Positions 55,717 to 64,000 of a stretch of 64,000 nt of DNA are shown piece after piece. The translations under genes were made by a program, and so were the position numbers. Every line of letters begins with the position of its first letter. Position 1 is the stretch's first letter. The stretch is from a bacterium (GTDB lineage: Bacteria > Verrucomicrobiota > Kiritimatiellia > CAIKKV01 > CAITUY01), in the NCBI GenBank assembly GCA_037143175.1, contig JBAWZF010000002.1:62001-126000 (forward strand), in the 5' to 3' direction. Under the pieces are notes generated by a model, which searched no databases, was not told the origin of the DNA, and worked only from the letters and a program-made list of their open reading frames with translations.

Positions 55717-57411
55717 TTACTGCACAAATTCAGCGGCGGTTAGGCCGGTCGAGGGGATCGCCCCTTTTACAGGCTTTTTCATATCTCGACTGCGTTCGAA
55801 GAATTTGTCGCCGGTCACAATGCGGGGTGTCAGAAGAATAATAGTCTCGGAATTTACAATCTTTGTATCATCATACCGAAAAAGTACACCGAGAAGCGGG
55901 ATACTACCCAAAAAAGGTATTTGTGAGCGCATCTTGGTCTGGCTCTCATCAATCATACCCGCAATAATAATGGTAACCCCATCCTTAACACTAACGCTTG
56001 TTTCGGCAAATGATTTTTTAACCACAGGAACTCCGGAATTTTGGGCCCCTGCTGATGGATCGGAATCATACCATCTAAGCACAGAACTGACTTCCGGACG
56101 GATTTCGCAAGTAATGAAACCCAGTTCATTAATATGCGGTGTTACGCCCAGCGTCACACCAACTTCGACAAACTTATACGTTTTCCCAACAATATTCGAG
56201 CTTCCCGTCTCATATTGCAGTTCAGAATAAGGCTCGGTAGTAATCGCTTTAATCATCGCCTCTTTGCCATCCAGGGCGGCAATGTGAGGATTCTGCAGTA
56301 ATTTCGTCTTCCCCACCGTGGACAAGGCCTTCACAATCATATTCAAGTCCGCTCCGGCGGCGATAGTGTGATAAGTCACACTCCCTCCCACAGCATTTAC
56401 GGCAGAAGCGGAATCCACACCGGGAATCATTCTCGAAGCCGGGGCCAACGAAAAACGCGGATCGAGCCCCTGAAACAGATAATCCCAATTAACCCCGAAA
56501 GTCATTGAATCCGACAGTTGAACCTGAATAATTTTGGCTTCTATAAAGACCTGCTTCTGAGGCCGGTCAAACATGGCGATCAGATCACCAATTTTTTGAA
56601 CCACATTGGGAAGATCCGTCACAATGAGCGTCTTGGTGCGCGCGTCAATCTTCAGTTGCCCGATGCTGGCGTCCTTAATTTTCGTGAGCATGGGCGTCAC
56701 TAGGGGCTCAATTTTTTCCGGTACTGCATATTGCAGCACAAAATTGGTGGTTACCGTGGGATACGCCCGCTGAAAGGAAGGCAGTTCGGCCTTACTGATA
56801 ACGTCTTCCATCTCCCGTATTTTTTCAGGCGTATCAATTAACACCAGATTCCCTGTGCTATCGTCAAAAACAATTTTTCCCATCGTACTCTTGACTTGCT
56901 CCAGCAACTGCGCCATCTGACTTGGAATGGATGACTTGAGTGAAATAATCTTGGCCTTTTTGCGCTCATAGAAACCTTCGCCGTAAAGCTCCCGATACTC
57001 TTTGTCTGTCATCACCTTGATGATGGTTCCCTGGATTTCATATGCCAGACTGTTCGCGGCGAGAACGATCTCCATTGCATCCGCGATCGTCACATCTTTG
57101 ATCATCAACTTGCTGGATCCGGCGACATCTTTACCGATAATGATATTAAGGCCAGCCTTGACGGACAGAAATTTCAGAAGATCCACAACATCCATCGACT
57201 CAAGCAGGTCGAGGGAGATCTTTTTTTCCAGTCCAGGCAAATGATATTCACTAATCATATGCGGTTTTTGACTGGGTATCTGCGCGATTACCGCCGGCAT
57301 CGCAGTATCAGCCATCTGAGCCTGCGCCCCGACAGAAAACACCGCCATTACCAATGCCCACACAAAACTCAACCGCAGGGCATGACACGCTCTATATCGG
57401 TATTTATTCAT
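55717..57411 (-). CDS. gspD: Secretin (GspD/PilQ family)
   Basis: 564 residues, shorter than most GspD. Signal peptide LSFVWALVMAVFSVGAQA. An N0/STN-like domain (ISLDLLESMDVVDLLKFLS), one KH-like N1 (AKIISLKSSIPSQMAQLL) and a second N domain (FVLQYAVPEKIEPLVTPML) precede the beta barrel: VFIEAKIIQVQLSDSMTFG, VPVVKKSFAETSVSVKDGVT, and the end QIPFLGSIPLLGVLFRYDD followed by ILLTPRIV. It forms the outer-membrane gate. Since gspD is missing from the pseudopilus operon, this is the probable partner. Confidence 0.92.
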   Translation of the reverse strand: MNKYRYRACHALRLSFVWALVMAVFSVGAQAQMADTAMPAVIAQIPSQKPHMISEYHLPGLEKKISLDLLESMDVVDLLKFLSVKAGLNIIIGKDVAGSSKLMIKDVTIADAMEIVLAANSLAYEIQGTIIKVMTDKEYRELYGEGFYERKKAKIISLKSSIPSQMAQLLEQVKSTMGKIVFDDSTGNLVLIDTPEKIREMEDVISKAELPSFQRAYPTVTTNFVLQYAVPEKIEPLVTPMLTKIKDASIGQLKIDARTKTLIVTDLPNVVQKIGDLIAMFDRPQKQVFIEAKIIQVQLSDSMTFGVNWDYLFQGLDPRFSLAPASRMIPGVDSASAVNAVGGSVTYHTIAAGADLNMIVKALSTVGKTKLLQNPHIAALDGKEAMIKAITTEPYSELQYETGSSNIVGKTYKFVEVGVTLGVTPHINELGFITCEIRPEVSSVLRWYDSDPSAGAQNSGVPVVKKSFAETSVSVKDGVTIIIAGMIDESQTKMRSQIPFLGSIPLLGVLFRYDDTKIVNSETIILLTPRIVTGDKFFERSRDMKKPVKGAIPSTGLTAAEFVQ

Positions 57412-57420
57412 ATTACCCTT

Positions 57421-58416
57421 TTATTTCAGCTCAAATTCCTGCTTCCGCTGTTTTAGCACAATGCGATCAGCCAATACTTTTGTCAGAACAAACCCAGTAT
57501 CGCCAACATTTTCCCCGATTTTCACAAAATACGTTTTGGAATCAGCCTTGATTTTGATAATCGCCATGGATTCAGATGCCGTTGCGGCATCCATTGACAC
57601 CGCAACCAATTTCAAATCTTTAGCCAGCCCCAACGTCTCCGGTACATCTGCGCCAGTTTTGCCTTTTTCAGCCGTTTTGGGGGAGAAAAAGTTCCTCGTG
57701 CTTACTTTTTCCAGAAAAAATTCTGCCGCAGGAACCGGCTCATCAGAAATTGCAACCGGGGTGACCGACATTTCTCCCGCGCCATTCATCTGTTTTTGAA
57801 TTTCATTATCAACGCCACGCTGGGTTCCCGCGACACTGCAGAAAACCGCTACAATCAACAGCACCACCATTACCGCTAAAACCCGATTCGTGATCGTCAC
57901 CCCCGATATGCGAATTGTCGGGAATAGCATGGGCTGGGGAGCGGAGGGAGCAGGAGTCGGCAAACTGACAGGTTGTGGAGCTATTACGGGCACCGTCGCA
58001 GACTTGGCCGTCGGAGTCGAAGTATTCTGTGCGGGGGCGGGGGGCATTACGACCAGAGGTGTTTTCTTGGTCTCTGCCGGAGGGACAACGACGGGAGCTG
58101 CCTTCACGGGCGCAGGAGTCTGTTTGATCTCCAGCGGAGGTGCTGCAACAACAGGAGCGGCCTTCACGACTGCGGGGGCCGGAATAGGATCCGGCTTAGC
58201 CGCAGGCGGGGCGGCTACAGCCACTGGGGCGGGAATCGGCTTAGCGACTGGGATCGGTACAGCTGTGGCAACGGGCTGAACCGGAACCGGAAGGGAGGGC
58301 TCCGGCTTCTGCTTATCCTGCTCAATCAACGCCAACAGTTTCTCTTGCGGCGTAACGGTTCCCGTTTGTCGCTTATCCTGCTGGATCAATGCCAGAAGTT
58401 TTTCCTCTGGTGTCAT
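57421..58416 (-). CDS. gspC: GspC-like inner-membrane protein
   Basis: 331 residues from the ATG at 58416, where a repeated motif begins (MTPEEKLLALIQQDK, then VTPQEKLLALIEQDK). A long Pro/Ala/Val linker (about 45-175) follows, then a membrane helix (VLAVMVVLLIVAVFCSVAG) and a periplasmic HR-like domain that ends GENVGDTGFVLTKVLADRI. HR domains of GspC/PilP bind the secretin N domain. The order linker-helix is unusual: the linker would be cytoplasmic. It lies 34 nt after the ExeA-like gene and 9 nt before the secretin. Confidence 0.78.
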   Translation of the reverse strand: MTPEEKLLALIQQDKRQTGTVTPQEKLLALIEQDKQKPEPSLPVPVQPVATAVPIPVAKPIPAPVAVAAPPAAKPDPIPAPAVVKAAPVVAAPPLEIKQTPAPVKAAPVVVPPAETKKTPLVVMPPAPAQNTSTPTAKSATVPVIAPQPVSLPTPAPSAPQPMLFPTIRISGVTITNRVLAVMVVLLIVAVFCSVAGTQRGVDNEIQKQMNGAGEMSVTPVAISDEPVPAAEFFLEKVSTRNFFSPKTAEKGKTGADVPETLGLAKDLKLVAVSMDAATASESMAIIKIKADSKTYFVKIGENVGDTGFVLTKVLADRIVLKQRKQEFELK

Positions 58417-58450
58417 ATGTTGATTAATACCCTCATAAATAATCCCTGAC

Positions 58451-59308
58451 TTAATACACAATCGGCACCGGCTCGACAACCCCAGAAACAGGGCGCAGCT
58501 CTTCAGCCAGCACCTCCCTTACCAGAGCCTCATCAATAACGGACCGTTCCCTCATCACAAGCATCTCTAAAAGATTATGGCAGAGAATGGACATTTGCCG
58601 CGGATAGCCCCGCGTATGAGTGTGAATCAATCGTATAGCATCATCCCTGAACAGCCCGGCCCCGTGATAACCTGCCTGTAAAAGCCTGTAGTTGATCAGT
58701 TCTTTGGCCTCATCAAAATTCAGGGGATTAATTACACATTTCAGCGCAATACGATCCCAAAAGTTCGGCATTTTGCTCAACACCGGCACCAGTTCCATCT
58801 GCCCCACCAGAACTAATTGAAGAATTTTAAACTCATTCGTCTCGTAGTTTAATAAAATTCGCAAGATCTCAAGCACGTACGGCGGCAAAAGTTGCGCCTC
58901 ATCAATCAGTAAAACAACACGTTTCTTTTCCTGAACCCCGGTTTTGTAAAGAAATTGCTCCACCGCTTCGATACAGTCCAGCCCCGATGTTTTTTTAGGA
59001 TCTATGGGGGCATGGAGAATAGAAACCAACCGTGAAAGAAATTGTTTTTGCGTCCTGAAATACGGATTCAGGATCATCGAGAAACACACATCCTCATCAT
59101 TACTAAGGACTTGTGAAAGCTTCCGACTCAGCGTCGTCTTTCCAGTCCCCGGGTCGCCCACAATAATGCTGAGGCCGCGCTTGAGATTGAGCGCGATACG
59201 CAGACGCGTCAGAGCCGATTTATGCTGAGCCGACTGAAAAAAATAGGAAGGATCTGGGCTCGTAGAAAACGGCTCATCATTCAGGCCTAGTAGTTTGTAA
59301 TAACTCAT
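58451..59308 (-). CDS. ExeA/GspA-like AAA+ ATPase
   Basis: 285 residues, starting YYKLLGLNDEPFSTSPDPSYF as in ExeA. Walker A GDPGTGKTTL near 48-57, Walker B VVLLIDEAQLLPP, sensor VLVGQMEL. ExeA with ExeB places secretins in the outer membrane; here the peptidoglycan-binding domain of full-length ExeA is missing. It is the first gene of the secretin operon, with a promoter and GGGGAG ribosome site. Confidence 0.88.
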   Translation of the reverse strand: MSYYKLLGLNDEPFSTSPDPSYFFQSAQHKSALTRLRIALNLKRGLSIIVGDPGTGKTTLSRKLSQVLSNDEDVCFSMILNPYFRTQKQFLSRLVSILHAPIDPKKTSGLDCIEAVEQFLYKTGVQEKKRVVLLIDEAQLLPPYVLEILRILLNYETNEFKILQLVLVGQMELVPVLSKMPNFWDRIALKCVINPLNFDEAKELINYRLLQAGYHGAGLFRDDAIRLIHTHTRGYPRQMSILCHNLLEMLVMRERSVIDEALVREVLAEELRPVSGVVEPVPIVY

Positions 59309-59353
59309 GCTCCCCCATCACCCTATCGTCCGCAACGATCTGATTAGGTATGA

Positions 59354-59382
59354 ATTATGAAGAGCCTGTCCAAAAAATTCAA
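59354..59382 (-). promoter_or_regulatory. Sigma70-type promoter of the secretin operon
   Basis: Minus-strand -35 TTGAAT (59377-59382) and -10 CATAAT (59354-59359), spacing 17 nt, 45 nt before the ATG at 59308. Confidence 0.55.
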
Positions 59383-59418
59383 GCATCATTAATCAATGAT
59401 CGAAATTCAGAAACACGC

Positions 59419-61227
59419 TCAATCTTCCTGGGCTTTAACGGCCTTGCGAACTCTCGGATCTTTTCGCAATCGAACAGTCTTGGGTGTGACTTCAACCAGT
59501 TCATCCTCGTTGATATAGGCAATGCAATCTTCCAGACTCATCTGGGTCGGCGGTGTGAGAATGATATTCTCATCCGAACCCGCCGCACGCATATTAGTGA
59601 GCTGCTTGCCTTTGGCCGGATTGACGGTCAAATCGTTATCCCGGCAATGCTCACCGACAATCTGCCCCTTTTGGACCCGAATCCCTGGTCCCATGAACAG
59701 CTTGCCCCGCTTCTGCAAATTGAAAAGCGCAAATGAAACGGTGGAACAGGTGTCCATGGAGATCAATACGCCATTTCTGCGTTTACGCATTTCCCCGGCA
59801 AAGGGACCATATTCGAGGAAAATATACGTCAATACCCCCATCCCTTTGGTGTCCGACATAAACTCGGACTTAAACCCGAGCAGACCCCGCGTGGGAATCC
59901 GGTATTTGAGCCGCGACATTCCGGTGCCCTTCTCCATCTCAAGCATGATACCCTTACGCGCCCCGAGTTTCTCGATCACCGTCCCCATGTATTGCTCAGC
60001 CACATCAATCGTAAGCTCTTCATACGGCTCAAGCATTTTGCCGTCCACCTGCCGGTAAATGACATTTGGACAGCTAACCTGGAATTCATAGCCTTCCCGC
60101 CGCATCTTCTCAATCAGAATGGATAGATGGAGTTCACCACGCCCGGATACCTTATGCCCGGATCCGTCGGCCAGCACCTCAACCTCCAACGCCACATCGT
60201 ACAGGGCTTCCCGCTTCAGTCGATCGGCAACATGAATCGAGGTGACAAAAGTGCCCTCGGTGCCGGCAAACGGGGAGTTGTTGGGAATGAAATTCATCGA
60301 AAGCGTGGGCGGATCAACCGGGATCGAAGCCACGGGGCGGGGAGACTCCGGATCTGTATAGGTATCGCCAATCGCCACCGTATCCAGCCCGGCTACAGCG
60401 ACCACTTCTCCCAGTCCGGCATGTTCCGTCTCAACCTTCTGATTACAATTGAAGCGATAAAGCTTGGTAATGCGCGTGGGGGCTAACTTACCCGCCATAT
60501 TAGCCACCACCACGGGCATACCCACCTTGATGGAGCCTGAAGTGATTTTACCAATACCCAACCGTCCCATAAACGGTGAATGGTCAATAGAGCTCACCTG
60601 CAATTGGAGTGGCGCATCAACATCGCCACTCGGCATGGGAATATACTTGATGATGGCGTCAAGTATGGGCCGCATATCCGTGCCCTGTGTATGAGAATCA
60701 GCCGATGCAAACCCGCCGATGGCGGAGGCATAAATGGTGTGAAAGTCGAGGGCTGCATCATGGGCATTCAACTTTACGAACAGGTCAAACACATGATTGA
60801 CCACCCAATCAATCCGGGCCGCAGGTTTGTCGATTTTATTCACAACCACAATCACGGGAATATTACGCGCCAGCACCTTCTTCAACACGAAGAACGTCTG
60901 AGGCATCGGCCCCTCCTGAGCATCCACCAGCAACAGCGCGCCGTCAGCCATCTGTAATACGCGCTCAACCTGTCCGCCGAAGTCGGCATGTCCGGGCGTA
61001 TCGATAATATTGATCGTATGCTCCCCGTACTGAAAGGAGCCATTCTTGGAGGCAATGGTGATGCCGCGTTCACGCTCAAGATCCATAGAGTCCATCAGTC
61101 GCTCTGCGACCGCCTGGTTGTCTCGGAACATACCGCTCTGCTGGAACAGTTTATCAACAAGGGTGGTCTTGCCATGGTCAACATGCGCTACAATGGCAAC
61201 ATTTCGAATAAGGTCAGGTCGATACAT
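59419..61227 (-). CDS. typA: Translational GTPase TypA/BipA
   Basis: 602 residues, typical length. G1 [11 protein letters not shown]2/G3 RGITIAS and [16 protein letters not shown]4 NKID. The domains of EF-G type and the unique C-terminal domain ([38 protein letters not shown]) are present. BipA binds ribosomes and aids assembly and stress response. It stands alone, with 229 nt upstream and 110 nt downstream. Confidence 0.97.
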   Translation of the reverse strand: MYRPDLIRNVAIVAHVDHGKTTLVDKLFQQSGMFRDNQAVAERLMDSMDLERERGITIASKNGSFQYGEHTINIIDTPGHADFGGQVERVLQMADGALLLVDAQEGPMPQTFFVLKKVLARNIPVIVVVNKIDKPAARIDWVVNHVFDLFVKLNAHDAALDFHTIYASAIGGFASADSHTQGTDMRPILDAIIKYIPMPSGDVDAPLQLQVSSIDHSPFMGRLGIGKITSGSIKVGMPVVVANMAGKLAPTRITKLYRFNCNQKVETEHAGLGEVVAVAGLDTVAIGDTYTDPESPRPVASIPVDPPTLSMNFIPNNSPFAGTEGTFVTSIHVADRLKREALYDVALEVEVLADGSGHKVSGRGELHLSILIEKMRREGYEFQVSCPNVIYRQVDGKMLEPYEELTIDVAEQYMGTVIEKLGARKGIMLEMEKGTGMSRLKYRIPTRGLLGFKSEFMSDTKGMGVLTYIFLEYGPFAGEMRKRRNGVLISMDTCSTVSFALFNLQKRGKLFMGPGIRVQKGQIVGEHCRDNDLTVNPAKGKQLTNMRAAGSDENIILTPPTQMSLEDCIAYINEDELVEVTPKTVRLRKDPRVRKAVKAQED

Positions 61228-61351
61228 ATTTGCTTATTTACTTTCAGGGGGGGGATCGCCAGCGGGGGACTTACGACAACTCACCAGCACGGAAATACAT
61301 TACCTGACCTGAGGGCAACTGTCAAATCGCCCTGAAAATAAACCGCCCCAG

Positions 61352-61428
61352 ACGGCTCGGCAGGGACGCCTCGCCCTACCGGAATACGAGTGATTCCTCA
61401 AGGTAGGGCGAAGCCTCCGGCTGAGCCG
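61352..61428. repeat. Imperfect palindrome with CTCGCCCTACC/GGTAGGGCGA arms
   Basis: GGCTCGGCAGGGACGCCTCG with CCCTACC is answered by GGTAGGGCGAAGCCTCCGGC with TGAGCC, forming a 25-nt imperfect hairpin. It lies between hydC and typA and may end the hydrogenase transcript, though no T run follows. The rest of this 229-nt gap shows no clear promoter. Confidence 0.6.
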
Positions 61429-61456
61429 TGGCGTTCAACAGGCTATCAGGGAAGAC

Positions 61457-61987
61457 TTACGCTTTTGCTTTTTTCGGATCGAACCCGTATTCCGCAAGGA
61501 TCTTGGCCACCTGCTCTGGCTTGACCCCGGCATAAACTTTCTCATCAACGATCATTACCGGTGCCAGGGCGCAGGCCCCGACACATCGGGCAACATCGAT
61601 CGAGAACTGGGCATCCGCCGTGGTCTGGCCCACATCAATGCCTAGCAGGTCTTTTAGCTTGCTCATCACAAGCCCTGCACCCTTCACAAAGCACGCTGTT
61701 CCCATGCAGAGGGAAATCCGGTGCTTACCCCGGGGGGTAAAGTTGAAGAAGTGATAGAAGCTTGCCACGCCTGTGACCTTGGTCGAGGGAATCTGCATCA
61801 GGACGGACACGGCATCCATATGCTCTTTGGCTAGAAAGCCAAAGTGATCCTGCACTTTATGCAAAACGGAGATCAGGTGACTGTCAGCATTTTTCTTTGT
61901 GGAACATTCCGCAATATAGCTAACAATCGATTCCGGAAAGATCGCCTTGGCCTTGTCCTGTTCCTTTTTATACAACTCTGACTTCAT
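61457..61987 (-). CDS. hydC: [FeFe]-hydrogenase subunit HydC (NuoE-like)
   Basis: 176 residues. It is a thioredoxin-like [2Fe-2S] protein of the NuoE family, with cysteines in CMGTACFVKGA and CVGACALAPVMIVD. In trimeric bifurcating or NADH-dependent hydrogenases it sits with HydB and passes electrons. The start overlaps the hydA stop by 4 nt. Confidence 0.92.
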   Translation of the reverse strand: MKSELYKKEQDKAKAIFPESIVSYIAECSTKKNADSHLISVLHKVQDHFGFLAKEHMDAVSVLMQIPSTKVTGVASFYHFFNFTPRGKHRISLCMGTACFVKGAGLVMSKLKDLLGIDVGQTTADAQFSIDVARCVGACALAPVMIVDEKVYAGVKPEQVAKILAEYGFDPKKAKA

Positions 61988-63744
61988 TTCACACCTCTTG
62001 GATACTTGGGTTCATAGTGGGTATGCAACAACTCATGGCAAAGATGGCTGTTGGGCGCCCCCAGGAAATTCTCATACAACAACTCAATAGCCGGGTTCTC
62101 ATGCGACTTCCGCAGGGACTTGCTTCCGTCGATTGAATAGAGCGCCCGCGCCCGCAAGCGGCCCAGTTCAGGATCCAGCACATGCATCCCATTCGGCGGA
62201 TACGGCTGGCCGCCACCCGCAACACACCCGCCCGGACACGCCATAATCTCGATGATATGGTATAGTTTCTCACCACTCACCACGCGATCCAGGAGATGCT
62301 TGGCATTCTGTAACCCGTTAGCCACCCCAATATTAATCGTCATGCCATTGATTTCAACAGAGGTTTCCTTGACCCCCTCAACGCCACGGACATTCTCGAA
62401 ATCCAGATTTTCAAGTTCTTGACCTGTAATCTTCTCATACGCCGTACGAAGCGCCGCTTCCATCACGCCGCCCGTGGCACCGAAAATGTCGGCCGCACCG
62501 GATGAGACGCCCAGCGGAGAGTCATACATACCGTCTTCCAGGTTATGGAAATCCACCCCGAGGCATTTCAGCATCCAGATCAATTCGCGCGTGGTCAGCA
62601 CGGCATCCGTGTAGGGCTTGCCCCACGGAGCCATATGGGCGGGACGACTGGCCTCAAACTTTTTCGCCGTGCAAGGCATCACCGCCACCACAAAGATGTT
62701 CTTCGGGTCTATCCCCATCTGCTGCGCATAATAGGTCTTCAGCAGTGTTGACAGCATGCTCATGGGCGATTTGCAGGTCGAAGTCAGCGGAATCAACTCC
62801 GGGTAGAAACGCTCCATGAAGTTCACCCAGCCCGGCGAGCAGGAGGTGATCAACGGGAGCCGCTCTTTTTTCTGGACTCGGGTGATGAATTCAGCGGACT
62901 CCTCCATAATGGTCAGGTCGGCGCCGAAGTTGGTATCAAACACCTTGTGGAACCCGGCACGCCGAAGGGCCGTCACCAGTTTTCCGGTCACCGGGGTTCC
63001 TGGCCTGAACCCAAATCCTTCCCCAATCGTGGCCCTGATAGCCGGAGCCGTATGCACAACAACATGCAAGTCGGGGTTGGCCAAGGCTTCAAACACCGAC
63101 TCGGTGGCATCCTGTTCGGTAAACGCCGCCGTGGGGCAGACGTTGACGCACTGTCCGCAATGGATGCAAACAGAGTCAATCATATTGCACTCGTGCGCCG
63201 GCGCCACCACGTTGTGGAAACCACGGTTCTGGACGCCCAGATTGTGGACTCCCTGTACTTCTCCGCAGACGCGGATACACCGCCCGCACAGAATACATTT
63301 ATCCGGGGTACGTTGAACCGGCGACGACTCGTCCTTCTCAAAATGCTTGCGTTCACCCTGGAACAACCGCTCGCGCACACCTAGATCATAGGCCAGCTTC
63401 TGCAATTCACACGTCCCATTGCGTCCGCAGGTCTGGCAATCCATCGGGTGATTGTCCAGAATCAGCTCCACCACATCGCGACGCAACCGGCGCAACAACG
63501 TGGATGAGGTCTTAACTTTCATGCCTTCCGCGACCGGGAAGGAACAGGATGCGACCGGATTACGCTGACCCTCCACTTCCACCAGACAAACCCGGCAGGC
63601 ACCCACGACACTCAGATCCGGGTGATAACAAAGACTGGGAACATCAATATTGATGGATCGCGCGGCCTGAAGAACAGTGCTCTTTTCAGGCACCGTCACC
63701 TTGACACCATCAATCCATAAAGTTACTTTTTTTTCTGTTGTCAT
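61984..63744 (-). CDS. hydA: [FeFe]-hydrogenase catalytic subunit HydA
   Basis: 586 residues. N-terminal [2Fe-2S] with C39, C50, C53, C67; NuoG-like cluster with H99, C103, C106, C112; two 4Fe-4S sites (C150-C160 and C193-C203). The H-cluster motifs are complete: L1 TSCSPGW (300-306), L2 MPCTAKKFE (from 356), L3 MACPGGCVAGGGQP. It makes or oxidises H2, most likely using NADH and ferredoxin with HydB and HydC. It follows hydB by 2 nt. Confidence 0.96.
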   Translation of the reverse strand: MTTEKKVTLWIDGVKVTVPEKSTVLQAARSINIDVPSLCYHPDLSVVGACRVCLVEVEGQRNPVASCSFPVAEGMKVKTSSTLLRRLRRDVVELILDNHPMDCQTCGRNGTCELQKLAYDLGVRERLFQGERKHFEKDESSPVQRTPDKCILCGRCIRVCGEVQGVHNLGVQNRGFHNVVAPAHECNMIDSVCIHCGQCVNVCPTAAFTEQDATESVFEALANPDLHVVVHTAPAIRATIGEGFGFRPGTPVTGKLVTALRRAGFHKVFDTNFGADLTIMEESAEFITRVQKKERLPLITSCSPGWVNFMERFYPELIPLTSTCKSPMSMLSTLLKTYYAQQMGIDPKNIFVVAVMPCTAKKFEASRPAHMAPWGKPYTDAVLTTRELIWMLKCLGVDFHNLEDGMYDSPLGVSSGAADIFGATGGVMEAALRTAYEKITGQELENLDFENVRGVEGVKETSVEINGMTINIGVANGLQNAKHLLDRVVSGEKLYHIIEIMACPGGCVAGGGQPYPPNGMHVLDPELGRLRARALYSIDGSKSLRKSHENPAIELLYENFLGAPNSHLCHELLHTHYEPKYPRGVK

Positions 63745-63746
63745 AA

Positions 63747-64000
63747 CTATTTCCTCTTCACCGCATCAAATTTGCATGCTTCAAAACATTGCCCACATCG
63801 AATGCATCGAGAGGCGTCAATGGTATGAACCTCTTTCGGCTTCCCACTAATGCAAGCCACAGGACATTTTCGTTTACAGGCCCCACACCCGATACACTTC
63901 TCAGCAATAATGGTGTAAGAAAGCAGGTGTTTACAGACCCCGGCAGGGCAACGTTTCTCGCGGATATGCGCTTCGTACTCTCCACGGAAGTGCTTGATCG
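63747..64000 (-). CDS. hydB: [FeFe]-hydrogenase subunit HydB, C-terminal end
   Basis: The last 84 residues before a TAG stop, open at the window edge. Two 4Fe-4S motifs are visible: [12 protein letters not shown] and [13 protein letters not shown], preceded by [10 protein letters not shown]. This is the C-terminal ferredoxin-like part of the NuoF-like HydB, which carries FMN and binds NADH. It starts the set hydB-hydA-hydC. Confidence 0.85.
   Translation of the reverse strand, partial: IKHFRGEYEAHIREKRCPAGVCKHLLSYTIIAEKCIGCGACKRKCPVACISGKPKEVHTIDASRCIRCGQCFEACKFDAVKRK

Noticed and set aside
57890-58449. Gly-rich plus-strand frames opposite the GspC-like linker
   Set aside because: Antisense shadows of the Pro/Ala/Val-rich region.
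63758-63985. Small open frame near the right edge
   Set aside because: The adjacent frame reads two 4Fe-4S motifs and ends just before hydA, which identifies the end of hydB instead.

Overview
The window is a contiguous piece of bacterial chromosome, almost all of it coding on the minus strand. It carries many secreted or membrane proteins, a MoxR/BatA/DUF58/DUF4159/DUF4175 gene set, a type II secretion (T2SS) pseudopilus operon, a PEP-CTERM protein, a GH4 glycosidase and a multi-subunit [FeFe]-hydrogenase. Together these suggest an anaerobic, fermentative, polysaccharide-using member of the PVC superphylum (Kiritimatiellota, Lentisphaerota or Verrucomicrobiota). There is no rRNA or ribosomal-protein marker, so this placement is an inference from gene content.

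Layout. 0-4 kb: start of a YcaO-domain protein (cut by the window edge), an Old Yellow Enzyme/GltD fusion and an exported SagB-type nitroreductase. 4-21.5 kb: eleven genes ending in an FHA-MoxR ATPase and including DUF58, two von Willebrand A membrane proteins, DUF4175 and a tandem DUF4159 protein; this is a MoxR-type envelope chaperone system. 21.5-25.2 kb: a large glycoside-hydrolase-like protein and a GH4 glycosidase. 25.4-29.7 kb: tRNA-Thr(CGT), holA, and the plus-strand trio pgpH-like, ybeY, recO. 29.7-33.2 kb: three AT-rich genes for exported proteins, one with a PEP-CTERM tail. 33.2-40.5 kb: T2SS genes gspM, L, K, J, I, G, F, E. 40.5-48.4 kb: an aberrant F-type ATPase operon. 48.5-50.4 kb: a small lipoprotein and a DUF4143-type ATPase. 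50.4-59.3 kb: ExeA-like ATPase, GspC-like protein, secretin, coiled-coil/TPR protein, histidine kinase, response regulator and a thioredoxin-like protein. 59.4-64 kb: typA/bipA and hydrogenase genes hydC, hydA and partial hydB.

The most unusual system is the F-type ATPase at 40.5-48.4 kb. In transcription order it encodes a two-domain exported membrane-anchored protein, alpha, a second alpha paralogue, a one-domain epsilon, c, a b-delta fusion, gamma and beta. There is no subunit a. The second alpha has isoleucine where the arginine finger should be. Beta is followed 9 nt later by gspE, so the rotary ATPase genes and the T2SS genes look co-transcribed. The local partners allow a rotor and a catalytic head, but no ion half-channel is encoded here.

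A second theme is small dispersed repeats. At least five families occur, several as imperfect palindromes between genes. Some have entered genes: they supply the stop codons of the pgpH-like and ybeY genes, lie at the junction of the response regulator and the next gene, and sit in frame inside a histidine kinase and the thioredoxin-like protein. No stretch over about 300 nt lacks a gene. No CRISPR array, prophage or insertion sequence was seen.
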